From DASSTJ01 sp035707965 (lineage in GTDB: Bacteria; Actinomycetota; Actinomycetes; Actinomycetales; Angustibacteraceae), in contig DASSTJ010000060.1 of the NCBI GenBank assembly GCA_035707965.1, positions 1 to 47,133 of the forward strand: DNA of 47,133 bases, in the 5' to 3' direction. The position numbers and the translations under genes were made by a program. Below, one piece after another: positions 35,292 through 43,883 of the stretch (position 1 is the first letter of the stretch; every line of letters begins with the position of its first letter). The notes under the pieces were generated by a model that was not told the origin of the DNA, did not search any database, and saw only the letters and a program-made list of their open reading frames with translations.

Positions 35292-35314
35292 CGCCGCCTC
35301 AGCTGTCGGCGGCG
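35292..35314 (+). terminator. possible hairpin terminator before radA
   Basis: CGCCGCC (35292-35298) pairs with GGCGGCG (35308-35314) around a nine-base loop, 47 bases after the small membrane protein gene and just before the radA -10 box. There is no T-run. Confidence 0.4.
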
Positions 35315-35319
35315 CGACC

Positions 35320-35325
35320 TACTGT
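35320..35325 (+). promoter_or_regulatory. -10 box of leaderless radA transcript
   Basis: TACTGT is followed by seven bases and the ATG at 35333; no ribosome binding site is present. Confidence 0.6.
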
Positions 35326-35332
35326 TCGGGAC

Positions 35333-36727
35333 ATGAGCTCGTCGTCGTCCGCCCGGTCCTCCCGCAAGACCGCTGTCCCGTCGTTCCGCTGCACCGAGTG
35401 CGGCTGGGCCGCGTCGAAGTGGGTGGGCCGGTGCGGCGAGTGCCAGGCCTGGGGCACGGTCAGCGAGAGCGGCGGCGCCCCGGTGCGCACGACGTCGGCC
35501 GGTCCGGTGAGCGCACCCGCCGTCCCCATCGGCGAGGTCGACGCCGACCGTGCGCACGCACGTCCCACCGGCGTGGGCGAGTTCGACCGGGTGCTGGGCG
35601 GCGGGCTCGTCCCCGGGGCGGTCGTGCTGGTCGCGGGCGAGCCGGGCATCGGCAAGTCGACCCTGCTGCTCGACGTGTGCGGCAAGGCCGGTCGTGACGG
35701 TCGCCGCGTGCTGTACGTGACGGGCGAGGAGTCGGCCGCCCAGGTGCGGCTCCGCGCCGAGCGCATCGAGGCCATGGCCCGCACCCTCTACCTGGCGGCC
35801 GAGACCGACCTCGGGGCGGTCCTGGCCCACATCGAGCAGGTCCAGCCCGACCTGGTCGTCGTCGACTCGGTGCAGACGATCGGGTCGGCGCAGGTCGACG
35901 GAGCGGCGGGCAACGTGGCACAGGTGCGCGAGGTCGCCGCCACCCTGATCCAGGCCGCCAAGTCGCGGGGCATCGCGACCCTCCTCGTCGGTCACGTCAC
36001 CAAGGACGGCGCCATCGCCGGGCCGCGGGTGCTCGAGCACCTCGTGGACGTGGTGGTGCAGTTCGAGGGTGAGCGGCACTCCCGCCTGCGCCTCGTGCGG
36101 GCGGTGAAGAACCGCTACGGCCCCACCGACGAGGTCGGCTGCTTCGACCTTTCGGACGTCGGCATCGTCGGCCTCGCCGACCCGAGCGGCCTGTTCCTGT
36201 CGCGGCGGGACGACCCAGTCCCTGGCACCTGCGTCACGGTGACGCTCGAGGGACGACGGCCTCTCCTCACCGAGGTGCAGGCACTCGTCGCGGCGACCAC
36301 TCTGCCCAGCCCGCGGCGCACCACCTCCGGGTTGGACAGCAGCCGCGTGGCCATGCTCATGGCGGTGCTGCAGCGCCGGGCCGGGCTGCCGCTGCAGTCC
36401 TTCGACACCTACGTGTCGACTGTCGGTGGGGTACGTGTGACCGAGCCCGCCGCCGACTTGGCGATCGCGCTCGCCGTCGCCAGCGCCGGGCAGGAGCGGC
36501 CGGTCCCGCCGAACCTCGTCGCCGTGGGCGAGGTCGGCCTGGCCGGCGAGATCCGGCCGGTCACCGGGGTGCCTCGGCGACTCGCCGAGGCCGCCCGGCT
36601 GGGCTTCGACACCGCGATCGTGCCTCGAGACGCTCTGGGTGCCGAAGCCCTCCCGCCAGAGCTGCGCGTCATCGAGGCGGCCGACCTCGGCACGGCACTC
36701 AGCTTCGGTCTGGCGCACCCGTCCTGA
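35333..36727 (+). CDS. radA: DNA repair protein RadA
   Basis: RadA is a RecA-related ATPase that drives branch migration of recombination intermediates. The 464-residue protein has an N-terminal zinc finger (C20, C23, C34, C37 in FRCTECGWAA and VGRCGECQAWG), Walker A GEPGIGKST at 102-110, the RadA-specific KNRYG motif in RAVKNRYGPTDE, and a C-terminal Lon-protease-like domain (about 300-460). Length and domain order are normal. It precedes disA, a widely conserved adjacency; in Bacillus RadA inhibits the cyclase activity of DisA. Confidence 0.96.
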   Translation: MSSSSSARSSRKTAVPSFRCTECGWAASKWVGRCGECQAWGTVSESGGAPVRTTSAGPVSAPAVPIGEVDADRAHARPTGVGEFDRVLGGGLVPGAVVLVAGEPGIGKSTLLLDVCGKAGRDGRRVLYVTGEESAAQVRLRAERIEAMARTLYLAAETDLGAVLAHIEQVQPDLVVVDSVQTIGSAQVDGAAGNVAQVREVAATLIQAAKSRGIATLLVGHVTKDGAIAGPRVLEHLVDVVVQFEGERHSRLRLVRAVKNRYGPTDEVGCFDLSDVGIVGLADPSGLFLSRRDDPVPGTCVTVTLEGRRPLLTEVQALVAATTLPSPRRTTSGLDSSRVAMLMAVLQRRAGLPLQSFDTYVSTVGGVRVTEPAADLAIALAVASAGQERPVPPNLVAVGEVGLAGEIRPVTGVPRRLAEAARLGFDTAIVPRDALGAEALPPELRVIEAADLGTALSFGLAHPS

Positions 36728-36801
36728 TCCGGCGCCACGTGCCGTCCTCGCCGCCTGGCTCACGGGCAGGTTCCCTGCCGGGTCCGGTGCGGTTCTGCCG
36801 C

Positions 36802-36807
36802 TACGAT
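36802..36807 (+). promoter_or_regulatory. -10 box upstream of disA
   Basis: TACGAT lies 49 bases before the ATG at 36857, giving a leader of about 43 bases that contains the ribosome binding site GAGGTGG four bases before the start. This gene is therefore not leaderless. Confidence 0.5.
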
Positions 36808-36856
36808 CGCTCGTGACGTGGCCGCCTGGTCGCGCGGCGAGCGAGACGAGGTGGGC

Positions 36857-37939
36857 ATGGCGGGGGAGCAGTCGGAGGACGACCTCGTCCGCGCCACGCT
36901 GGCCGCCGCCGCCCCCGGCACCGAGCTGAGGGACGGGCTGGAGCGCATCCTGCGAGGCCGCACGGGCGCCCTCATCGTGCTCGGTCACGACCGCACCGTC
37001 GAGAGCCTCGTCACGGGCGGCTTCCCGCTCGACATCGAGTTCTCCGCGACCCGCCTGCGCGAGCTCGCCAAGATGGACGGCGCGATCATCTGCGACCGCG
37101 ACGCGTCGCGAATCCTGCACGCCGCCACGCAGCTGGTCCCCGACCCGACGATCGAGACGGCTGAGTCCGGCACCCGCCACCGCACGGCGGAGCGCGTCGC
37201 CAAGCAGACCGGCTACCCCGTCATCTCCGTCAGCCAGTCGATGCGCATCATCGCGCTCTACATCGGGAACCGCAGGCACGTGCTCGAGGACTCGAGCGCG
37301 ATCCTGTCCCGGGCCAATCAGGCCCTCGCCACGCTGGAGCGGTACAAGCTGCGCCTCGACGAGGTGACCGGCACCCTGTCCGCCCTCGAGATCGAGGACC
37401 TGGTGACCGTGCGGGACGTCGCTGCCGTCGTCCAGCGGCTCGAGATGGTGGCGCGGATCAGCGACGAGATCGCGGGCTACGTCGTCGAGCTCGGCACCGA
37501 CGGTCGCCTGCTCACGCTGCAGCTCGACGAGCTGACCGGCGGCCTCGGCCCCGACCGCGAGCTCGTCGTGCGCGACTACCTGCGCGCCGGCACCAGCGAG
37601 GCCGACGTCCACGAGCTGCTCGCTCGCCTGGCCCAGCTGGGTGCCACCGAGCTGCTCGACCTCGCCGCCGTCGCCAAGATCATGGGGTACAGCGTGGTGG
37701 GCGACGCCCTCGACTCGGCGGTCAGCCCGCACGGCTACCGCCTGCTGAGCAAGGTGCCGCGCCTCCCTGGCGCCATCGTCGACCGGCTCGTGGACCACTT
37801 CGGCAGCCTGCAGAAGCTGCTGGCCGCCAACCTCGAGGACCTCATGGCCGTCGAGGGCGTCGGCGAGGGCCGCGCCCGCGCCGTGCGCGAGGGCCTGTCG
37901 CGGCTGGCCGAGTCGAGCATCCTCGAGCGCTACGTCTGA
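36857..37939 (+). CDS. disA: DNA integrity scanning diadenylate cyclase DisA
   Basis: DisA makes cyclic di-AMP from two ATP and slows when it meets branched DNA. The 360-residue protein has an N-terminal DAC domain with the catalytic DGA (74-76, KMDGAIICDRD) and RHR motif (107-109, GTRHRTAERVAKQTGYPV), a helical linker (about 150-290) and a C-terminal helix-hairpin-helix DNA-binding domain (LMAVEGVGEGRARAVREGL). ATG 36857 has a good ribosome binding site (GAGGTGG); a GTG at 36818 would add an unlikely 13 residues. It follows radA. Confidence 0.96.
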   Translation: MAGEQSEDDLVRATLAAAAPGTELRDGLERILRGRTGALIVLGHDRTVESLVTGGFPLDIEFSATRLRELAKMDGAIICDRDASRILHAATQLVPDPTIETAESGTRHRTAERVAKQTGYPVISVSQSMRIIALYIGNRRHVLEDSSAILSRANQALATLERYKLRLDEVTGTLSALEIEDLVTVRDVAAVVQRLEMVARISDEIAGYVVELGTDGRLLTLQLDELTGGLGPDRELVVRDYLRAGTSEADVHELLARLAQLGATELLDLAAVAKIMGYSVVGDALDSAVSPHGYRLLSKVPRLPGAIVDRLVDHFGSLQKLLAANLEDLMAVEGVGEGRARAVREGLSRLAESSILERYV

Positions 37940-37967
37940 TCTCGCCGCACGAGCGCGACCTGCAGGA

Positions 37968-38413
37968 GCAATCGCGTGCTGGACGCCGGCCGGGTCCCCT
38001 CGCCGTCGTTGGTCCTGCCGGGCGGCGGGTCCGCAGCCCCGGCCGCTCTCCTCCAGGTGACGCTCGGCGTACGCGGCCAAGGCGTCAGCACGATCGTCGC
38101 GCCGTCGGTACCGCCGTGGCTCGCGCTGAACCGCGGATCGGCGACGTCCGTGTCGCCGAGGCCCAGCACGTACTCCTTCACCGGACGTCCGGACTCACTG
38201 CCCGGCGTGCCCGGGATGCCGCTCCGCCACTCGACGTGAGTCGCGCGAGTGACCGCGCCCGCTCGACGCCGTCCGGCCCTTCCACGCCCGTTGGTCCTGC
38301 CCCTCCGACGGCGAGCCGACCGGCAGGAGCAACCGCCCGCTCGACGCAGTCCGGCCCTTCCACGCCCGTTGGTCCTGCCCGTCCGACGGCGAGCCGACCG
38401 GCAGGAGCAACCG
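37968..38413. repeat. 78-bp tandem repeat pair with a degenerate upstream copy, in the disA-mutY gap
   Basis: Units at 38258-38335 and 38336-38413 are identical except for two bases (76 of 78). Inside each unit GTTGGTCCTGCC and GGCAGGAGCAAC form an imperfect 12-bp stem around a spacer of about 20 bases. A diverged copy of the same junction (AGGAGCAATCGCG ... GTTGGTCCTGCC) lies near 37968-38021. The structure resembles REP/BIME-type intergenic repeats. The 78-base period is a multiple of three, so the minus strand shows a repeated 26-residue frame (LLLPVGSPS...), but there is no convincing gene there. The rest of the 556-bp gap (37940-38495) shows nothing recognisable. Confidence 0.85.
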
Positions 38414-38495
38414 CGCGTGCTACCCGGCCTCGGTCGGCGTGGAGTGATCGATCCTGCTGGACGGGCACAGCCGGAGGCCGTGCGAGGCTGGGACC

Positions 38496-39386
38496 GTGAC
38501 GTCGGACGCGCTGCACCGGCCGGTGCTCGACTGGTACGCGACGAAGCAGCGCGTCCTGCCGTGGCGAGCGCCGGACCGCACGGCGTGGGGCGTGCTGGTC
38601 AGCGAGGTGATGCTGCAGCAGACTCCGGTGAGCCGGGTGCTTCCGGTGTGGCAGGCGTGGATGCGCCGGTGGCCCGACGCCGTCTCGCTGGCCGGCGAAC
38701 CCGCCGGTGAGGCCGTTCGTGCGTGGGGTCGGCTGGGCTACCCCCGGCGGGCCCTGCGCCTGCACGCCGCCGCGACGGCCATCCGGGACGAGCACGAGGG
38801 CCAGGTCCCCTCGACGTACGAGCAGCTGCTGTCGCTACCCGGCATCGGCGACTACACCGCGGCCGCGGTCGCGTCGTTCGCTTTCGGCGCGCGCCACGTC
38901 GTCCTCGACACGAACGTCCGGCGGGTGCTGTCACGGGCGGTGAGCGGCGAGGCGCAGCCGCCACGCAGCCTCACGGTCGCCGAGCGGCGGCTCGCGGAGT
39001 CCCTGCTCCCGGACGACGACGCGCCCACCTGGGCGGTCGCCGTGATGGAGCTCGGCGCGCTGGTGTGCACGGCGAGGGCGGCCAGGTGCCTGGAGTGCCC
39101 GCTGACGTCGCTGTGCGCCTGGCGGTCCGCCGGCTCGCCGACGTCCGACCAGGCCGGACGTCGGACGCAGCCCTGGCACGGCACCGACCGGCAGGTACGA
39201 GGCAGGCTGCTGGCCGTCGCACGAGCCGCCGACCCCGGACAGGCGGTCGACCACGGCCAGCTCGCTACCGCCGTCCCGGACGACGAGCTGCGCGACCCAC
39301 GGCAGCGCGAGCGCTGCCTCGCCTCTCTCGTCGAGGACGGCCTGCTGGAGCAGTGCGGTTCCGATCGCTACCGCCTCCCCACCTGA
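38496..39386 (+). CDS. mutY: A/G-specific adenine glycosylase MutY
   Basis: MutY removes adenine mispaired with 8-oxoguanine. The 296-residue protein has the catalytic E37 in SEVMLQQTPVSRV, the helix-hairpin-helix LPGIGDYTAAAVASF, the catalytic D138 in VVLDTNVRRVLSR, and a [4Fe-4S] cluster from C191, C198, C201 and C207 (spacing 6-2-5). It lacks most of the C-terminal NUDIX-like domain of E. coli MutY, as is common in actinobacteria, ending instead in a small winged-helix-like part. GTG 38496 may be leaderless (GAGGCT at 38484-38489, six bases upstream). Confidence 0.94.
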   Translation: MTSDALHRPVLDWYATKQRVLPWRAPDRTAWGVLVSEVMLQQTPVSRVLPVWQAWMRRWPDAVSLAGEPAGEAVRAWGRLGYPRRALRLHAAATAIRDEHEGQVPSTYEQLLSLPGIGDYTAAAVASFAFGARHVVLDTNVRRVLSRAVSGEAQPPRSLTVAERRLAESLLPDDDAPTWAVAVMELGALVCTARAARCLECPLTSLCAWRSAGSPTSDQAGRRTQPWHGTDRQVRGRLLAVARAADPGQAVDHGQLATAVPDDELRDPRQRERCLASLVEDGLLEQCGSDRYRLPT

Positions 39387-39758
39387 CAGCGGCATTCCCC
39401 ACTTCACCAGAAGTGAGGCACGAACTCGACGATGGGTGCACCACTTCTCAACGAGCTGGGGGATCGGCGCCTCGGCAGACGCCATCCCCGCGCGCCAGCT
39501 GGCTCATGACAGGGCATCACGTCTCGAGAAGCTGGCCGCAGGGGGGCGCCGGTGCCTCCGGCAGGCGGCGTCAGACGAGCGAGCCCGACGAGATCCGCCC
39601 GCGCCCACGAGGTGCACCGACCGAGAGCCGCCAGAAGAGGTCCCGCGTCCGCACGACACCACGACCGGCAAGCCCCGCTCCTGATGAACCGTGGTCAGCG
39701 GCGCGGCTGAGATCGCCGTTGCGGACGGTGCCTCACGCAGGAGTAGAGTCCTGCGCTT
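39387..39758. other. intergenic region between mutY and the ABC-2 exporter
   Basis: No gene is supported in these 372 bases. A short hairpin CACTTC-ACCA-GAAGTG (39400-39415) follows mutY and may help end its transcript. The 3' end holds the exporter promoter described separately. The short open frame at 39436-39684 lacks a ribosome binding site and recognisable protein features. Confidence 0.6.
39736..39755 (+). promoter_or_regulatory. -10 box within an inverted repeat, ABC-2 exporter operon promoter
   Basis: CGCAGGA-GTAGAG-TCCTGCG is a perfect 7-bp inverted repeat with a six-base centre. The -10 box TAGAGT (39744-39749) lies in its middle, nine bases before GTG 39759. A repressor bound to the repeat would cover the -10 box, or the repeat may form a hairpin in the DNA. 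Confidence 0.5.
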
Positions 39759-40553
39759 GTGCCTGCTCTCCTCGCCTTCGCTGCCGCGGGGTTCCGCAGG
39801 TACTCGGCGTACCGCAGCGCGAACATCGCGGGCGCGTTCACCAACACTGTGTTCGGCGTGGTCAAGGCCAGCATCACGCTTGCCGCCATCGCCGCAGCGG
39901 GTGGTTCGCTGGCCGGCTACGACGCGCAGCAGGGCGCGTCCTACGCCTGGCTGACGCAGGGCCTGATCGCCACGGTCGCGCTGTTCGGCTGGGGGGAGCT
40001 GGCCGAACGCATCCGCACGGGTGACATCGCCGTCGACCTCGCCCGTCCCGTCGACGTGCAGCTGTCGTGGCTAGCGAGCGACCTGGGGCGCGCCGCGTTC
40101 ATGCTGCTGCCGCGCGGCCTGCCGCCGGTGGTGATCGGCGTGCTGTTCTTCGACGTCGGCCTGAGCCCGCACCCGGCGTTGTACGCGCTCGCGCCGGTCA
40201 GCATCGCGCTCGCGGTGGCGGTGTCGTTCGCCTGCCGCTTCCTGGTGAACCTGGCCGCGTTCTGGCTGCTGGACCTGCGCGGGGTGCTGACCCTGTACAT
40301 GGTCGCGTCGAACGTGTTGGCCGGGCTGATCGTGCCGGTGCACTGGTTCCCCGGCTGGATGCGCGCGATCGCCGACGCGTCGCCCTTCCCGTCGATGCTG
40401 CAGGCGCCGGTCGACGTGCTCTCCGGGCGGGTCTCGGGATGGCACGCGTTCGAAACGGTTGGGGTACAGGCGTTCTGGCTCCTCGCTGTGCTGGTCGCGG
40501 GCCGGCTCGTGCTGCGGCACGCCCTGCAACGACTGGTGGTGCAGGGTGGCTGA
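39759..40553 (+). CDS. ABC-2 family exporter permease (ABC2_membrane_6/DUF990-like), first subunit
   Basis: A 264-residue protein with six hydrophobic segments. Features typical of this permease pair are ERIRTGDIAVDLARPVDVQ after the second helix and VPVHWFPGWMRAIADASPFPSMLQAPVDV near the C-terminus (segments read here). It should form a heterodimer with the next permease and use the ATPase that follows. The substrate is unknown. It starts at GTG 39759, close behind the promoter. Its stop overlaps the next start by eight bases. Confidence 0.9.
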   Translation: MPALLAFAAAGFRRYSAYRSANIAGAFTNTVFGVVKASITLAAIAAAGGSLAGYDAQQGASYAWLTQGLIATVALFGWGELAERIRTGDIAVDLARPVDVQLSWLASDLGRAAFMLLPRGLPPVVIGVLFFDVGLSPHPALYALAPVSIALAVAVSFACRFLVNLAAFWLLDLRGVLTLYMVASNVLAGLIVPVHWFPGWMRAIADASPFPSMLQAPVDVLSGRVSGWHAFETVGVQAFWLLAVLVAGRLVLRHALQRLVVQGG

Positions 40554-41385
40554 ACCTCTGACGTCGGTCCGGCGCCGCGGCCTGCGCAGCGACCTCCGCG
40601 CCTACCGGGCGCTGCTCGGTTCGCGCCTGCGCTCGCAGACCGCCTACCGCACCGGGTTCGTGCTCGACCTGGTGGGCCAGCTCGGCCTGGCGCTGCTGGA
40701 GTTCAGCGAGATCTACGTGATCTTCCACAACATCGACGTGCTCGGTGGGCTGGGCCTCGGCGCGGCACTTCTGGTGTTCGCCCTGGCGAACGTCTCGTGG
40801 TCGATCGCCGACACGCTCGTCGGCCACATGGACCGGCTGCCGGTGTTCATCCGGGCCGGCACCCTCGACGCGATGCTGGTCCGTCCGCTGCCGGCCCTCG
40901 GACAGCTGCTCACGAGTGACCTGTCGCTGCGGCGGCTCTCGCGGACCGCGATGGGGATCGTGGTGCTCGCCGTTGCACTGCCGCTGGCCGTCGACCACTG
41001 GACGCTGCCGAAGGTGGCCCTCCTCGTCGTCGCGCCCCTCGCCGGTGCCGCGATCTTCGCGGCCCTGTTCGTGAGCGCAGCGGGCGCGCAGTTCTGGCTG
41101 GTCGACGGCTCCGAGCTCACCAACGCGTTCACCTACGGCTCGTCCTACGTGGCGAGCTACCCGACCAGCGTGCTGCACGTACTCGTACGCACGTTCTTCA
41201 GCTTCGTGATCCCGGCGTCCTTCGTGGCCTACCTGCCGGCTCTGGTGCTGACCGAGCAGGCCGGTCCTCCGTGGCTGCCGCAGTGGCTGGGCTGGTGCAC
41301 CCCGGCCATGGCGGTCGCCGCCTGGGGGGTGGCCCTGCTGTGGTGGCGAACGGGACTGCGGCACTACACGGGAGCGGGCGGATGA
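40546..41385 (+). CDS. ABC-2 family exporter permease (ABC2_membrane_6/DUF990-like), second subunit
   Basis: A 279-residue membrane protein with six hydrophobic segments, paralogous in layout to the preceding permease: a basic N-terminus (RSDLRAYRALLGSRLRSQTA), RAGTLDAMLVRPLPALGQ after the second helix, and SYVASYPTSVLHVLVRTFF late. GTG 40546 lies eight bases inside the previous gene (GTGGCTGA), and its stop overlaps the ATPase start (ATGA). The three genes form one coupled unit. Confidence 0.9.
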   Translation: MAEPLTSVRRRGLRSDLRAYRALLGSRLRSQTAYRTGFVLDLVGQLGLALLEFSEIYVIFHNIDVLGGLGLGAALLVFALANVSWSIADTLVGHMDRLPVFIRAGTLDAMLVRPLPALGQLLTSDLSLRRLSRTAMGIVVLAVALPLAVDHWTLPKVALLVVAPLAGAAIFAALFVSAAGAQFWLVDGSELTNAFTYGSSYVASYPTSVLHVLVRTFFSFVIPASFVAYLPALVLTEQAGPPWLPQWLGWCTPAMAVAAWGVALLWWRTGLRHYTGAGG

Positions 41386-42392
41386 GCAGCGGCATGAAGA
41401 GCGAGGACGGCGTGAGCGCAGCATCGGAGAACCTGGTCGAGGTGAGTCACCTCAGCCGACGGTTCGTCGTCCGGCAGTCAGCGGGGTGGCTGCGACGGAG
41501 CAAGCGCGTCCTCACCGCCGTGGACGACGTCAGCTTCAGCATCCGAGCGGGCGAGGCCGTCGGGTACATCGGCGCCAACGGTGCGGGGAAGTCGACGACG
41601 ATCAAGATGCTCACCGGCATCCTGGTGCCGACGTCCGGCGAGGTGACCACGTGCGGCTACTCGCCGGTGCGTCAGCGACGCGACCTCGCCCGGCACGTCG
41701 GCGTCGTCTTCGGCCAGCGCAGCCAGCTGTGGTGGGACCTGCCGCTCGCCGAGTCCTTCCGCGTGCTCGGTGCCGTGCACGGCATGCCCGACGGCGTGTG
41801 GCGGGCTCGGCGCGACGAGCTGGTCGAGCAGCTGGACATGGACTCGTTCCTCGGGCAGCCGGTGCGTCAGCTCAGCCTCGGCCAGCGCATGCGCGGGGAG
41901 GTCGCTGCCGCGCTGCTCCACTCGCCTCGGCTGGTCGTGCTGGACGAGCCGACGATCGGCCTCGACGTGCTGAGCAAGGAACGCCTGCGCCAGTTCCTCC
42001 GGGCGGAGCGGGCGGCGCACGGCACCACCCTGCTGCTGACGACGCACGACATGGGCGACATCGAGCGGCTCTGCGACCGCGTGCTGGTCGTCGACCACGG
42101 GCGCCTCGCCTACGACGGCACGCTGCCCGGCCTGGTGCAGCGGGTCGGCGCGGAGCGGGTGCTCGTCGTCGACCTCACCGAGCCACGCGCGCCGCTGGAC
42201 GACGTCCCCGGCGCACGGTTGCTCGGCGTCGAGGGCGACGGACTGCGTCAGCGGCTGGCCTTCTCACCCGAGGCCACGACCGCCGCCGCCGTCCTGGCCG
42301 CCGTGAGCGAGCGGGCGGAGGTCAACGACCTGGCGGTCGAGGAGCCGGTGATCGAGGAGGTCGTGCGACGGCTGTACCTGAGCCGCGCCTGA
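41382..42392 (+). CDS. ABC exporter ATP-binding subunit (DrrA-type)
   Basis: A 336-residue ABC ATPase. Walker A is GANGAGKST, the Q-loop is in VVFGQRSQLWWDLP, the signature is LSLGQRMRGEVAAAL, and Walker B is LVVLDEPTIGLD. The QRSQLWWDLP stretch is typical of ATPases paired with DUF990-like permeases. A C-terminal regulatory extension of about 80 residues follows, as in DrrA-type exporters. ATG 41382 overlaps the permease stop. It converges on the polysaccharide deacetylase gene. Confidence 0.94.
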   Translation: MSSGMKSEDGVSAASENLVEVSHLSRRFVVRQSAGWLRRSKRVLTAVDDVSFSIRAGEAVGYIGANGAGKSTTIKMLTGILVPTSGEVTTCGYSPVRQRRDLARHVGVVFGQRSQLWWDLPLAESFRVLGAVHGMPDGVWRARRDELVEQLDMDSFLGQPVRQLSLGQRMRGEVAAALLHSPRLVVLDEPTIGLDVLSKERLRQFLRAERAAHGTTLLLTTHDMGDIERLCDRVLVVDHGRLAYDGTLPGLVQRVGAERVLVVDLTEPRAPLDDVPGARLLGVEGDGLRQRLAFSPEATTAAAVLAAVSERAEVNDLAVEEPVIEEVVRRLYLSRA

Positions 42393-42443
42393 CGTGACGG
42401 CCGACGGAGCCGCGCTCGAGGTTGCCACGCCGGAGCCGTCGCG

Positions 42444-43313
42444 TCAGCAGCCCGGCACGGTCGCGAACGTGTAGCCCTCGGCGACCAGGCGCGGCAGCAC
42501 GACGCGCAGCGCGGCGATCGTCTCGGACCGGTCACCGCCTGCGTCGTGCATGAGGATGGTGGCGCCGGGGTGAACGTTCTTCAGGACGGACTGCACGATG
42601 TGCGAGGTGCCCGGCTTCGACCAGTCGCGCGTGTCGACGTCCCAGAGCACGATTCGCTGGCCCGCGGCCGCGGCCGCACGACGAACCCGAGCGTCGACAG
42701 CGCCGAAGGGCGGCCGCAGGCAGGTCGCGTGCGGACCGCCGCGAATCTGGCTGCGCAGCTGCGCGGCATCGAGGCTGGTCAACCTCTTGTGGCCGTAGGT
42801 GTGGTTGCCGATGCGGTGACCGTCGGCCAGGACCAGGGATGGCAGCGTCGGGTGCTCCCTGACCTGCACCCCGAGCTCGAAGAACGTCGCGTGGACGCCG
42901 TACTGCCGCAGCAGCGCCAGCACGCGCGGCGTCCACGTCGGGTCAGGGCCGTCGTCGAAGGTCAGGTAGAGCACCCGGGACGACGACATGGTCGGGTCCG
43001 ACGACGGGACGACCTGCCGGGGCGGTGCGGTCGGCCGTGCGGCGGCCGGCGGAGCGTCGTGACCCGGAAGCGGCGGAGCCTCCAGACCCGGGAGGTCGCT
43101 GCCGCGGGCAGCTCCTCGTGGTGGCACGGTGCCGAACGGGTCGCCCGGCGACGAGCCGAACAACGAGTTGGCGGATGCCTCCGGCTGGTCCCCGCGGGCC
43201 GTGACGTCCTGGCCCCCCACCAGCACGAGCGCCCCGACGAGCACCACGGCGCACGCCGTGCCCACAGCACGCGCGAGGGACGACAGCCCCCGCTCCCCCT
43301 GACGCTGACTCAC
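42444..43313 (-). CDS. polysaccharide deacetylase (NodB domain, CE4 family)
   Basis: A 289-residue extracytoplasmic enzyme. A hydrophobic segment at about 12-33 (ARAVGTACAVVLVGALVLVG) acts as signal anchor, then a Pro/Ala-rich linker to about 110, then the NodB domain. CE4 motifs: TFDDGPDP (D120, D121), the zinc pair H171 and H175 in GNHTYGHKRL, RPPFGAVD, LWDVDTRDW and ILMHDAGGDR. It should remove N-acetyl groups from peptidoglycan or another cell-wall polymer. GTG 43313 overlaps the acetyltransferase stop (GTGA). Confidence 0.93.
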   Translation of the reverse strand: MSQRQGERGLSSLARAVGTACAVVLVGALVLVGGQDVTARGDQPEASANSLFGSSPGDPFGTVPPRGAARGSDLPGLEAPPLPGHDAPPAAARPTAPPRQVVPSSDPTMSSSRVLYLTFDDGPDPTWTPRVLALLRQYGVHATFFELGVQVREHPTLPSLVLADGHRIGNHTYGHKRLTSLDAAQLRSQIRGGPHATCLRPPFGAVDARVRRAAAAAGQRIVLWDVDTRDWSKPGTSHIVQSVLKNVHPGATILMHDAGGDRSETIAALRVVLPRLVAEGYTFATVPGC

Positions 43314-43828
43314 AGCTGGCAGATCATCCTCGTGTTGCCCAGGGTGTTGGGCTTCACCCGGTCGAGGTCGAGGAACTCCGCCACGCCCTCATCATAGGAA
43401 CGCAGGAGCTGGGAGTAGACGTCCGGCGTGACCGGCGTGCCGTCCAGCGGCACGAAGCCGTGGCGGGTGAAGAACGGCACCTCGAAGGTGAGGCAGAACA
43501 CGCGGTTCACGCGACGTTCCCGTGCCTGGGCGAGCAGGCGCTCGAGGATCAGGCCGCCCACGCCGCGCCGCAGGTGAGAAGGGGCGACGGCCAGCGTCCG
43601 CACCTCGGCCAGGTCGTCCCAGAGGACGTGCAGCGCCCCGCAGCCCACCACGGCGTCGTCCCGGTCGGCGGCGACGACGAACTGCTGCAGCCCCTCGTAG
43701 TACGCGACGGCGTGCTTGGCAACCAGCACACCTCGCCCGACGAGCGGCTCCACGACCGCCCGGATCCCGGGCACGTCGTCGGTGCGGGCCGGTCGGATCG
43801 TGACGTCGCTCGTCTGAAGACCGGTCAT
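43310..43828 (-). CDS. amino-acid N-acetyltransferase (ArgA-like, GNAT)
   Basis: A 172-residue GNAT enzyme. The acetyl-CoA site is LAVAPSHLRRGVGGLILERL, preceded by GCGALHVLWDDLAEVRTL, a sequence style typical of stand-alone glutamate N-acetyltransferases (the mycobacterial ArgA, Rv2747, is next to genes near clpC-like or recA loci in some genomes). CLTFEVPFFTRHGF is the characteristic late motif. It probably acetylates glutamate at the start of arginine synthesis. It is coupled to the deacetylase gene by a GTGA overlap. Confidence 0.88.
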   Translation of the reverse strand: MTGLQTSDVTIRPARTDDVPGIRAVVEPLVGRGVLVAKHAVAYYEGLQQFVVAADRDDAVVGCGALHVLWDDLAEVRTLAVAPSHLRRGVGGLILERLLAQARERRVNRVFCLTFEVPFFTRHGFVPLDGTPVTPDVYSQLLRSYDEGVAEFLDLDRVKPNTLGNTRMICQL

Positions 43829-43883
43829 CCGCGCGTCACCATGCCCCCATCATCGGCGCCGGTGGCCCCGGCCTGAACGCAGG

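Noticed and set aside
35192..38080. A 962-codon minus-strand open frame opposite radA and disA
   Set aside because: Same reason: it mirrors two well-supported genes and has no recognisable domain.
38178..38795. Minus-strand open frame containing the repeated LLLPVGSPS segment
   Set aside because: The repeat arises because the 78-bp unit is a multiple of three. The frame overlaps the start of mutY and lacks a ribosome binding site or -10 box.
39436..39684. An 82-codon open frame between mutY and the ABC-2 exporter
   Set aside because: No ribosome binding site, no -10 box at leaderless distance, and Arg/Pro-rich shadow-like composition.
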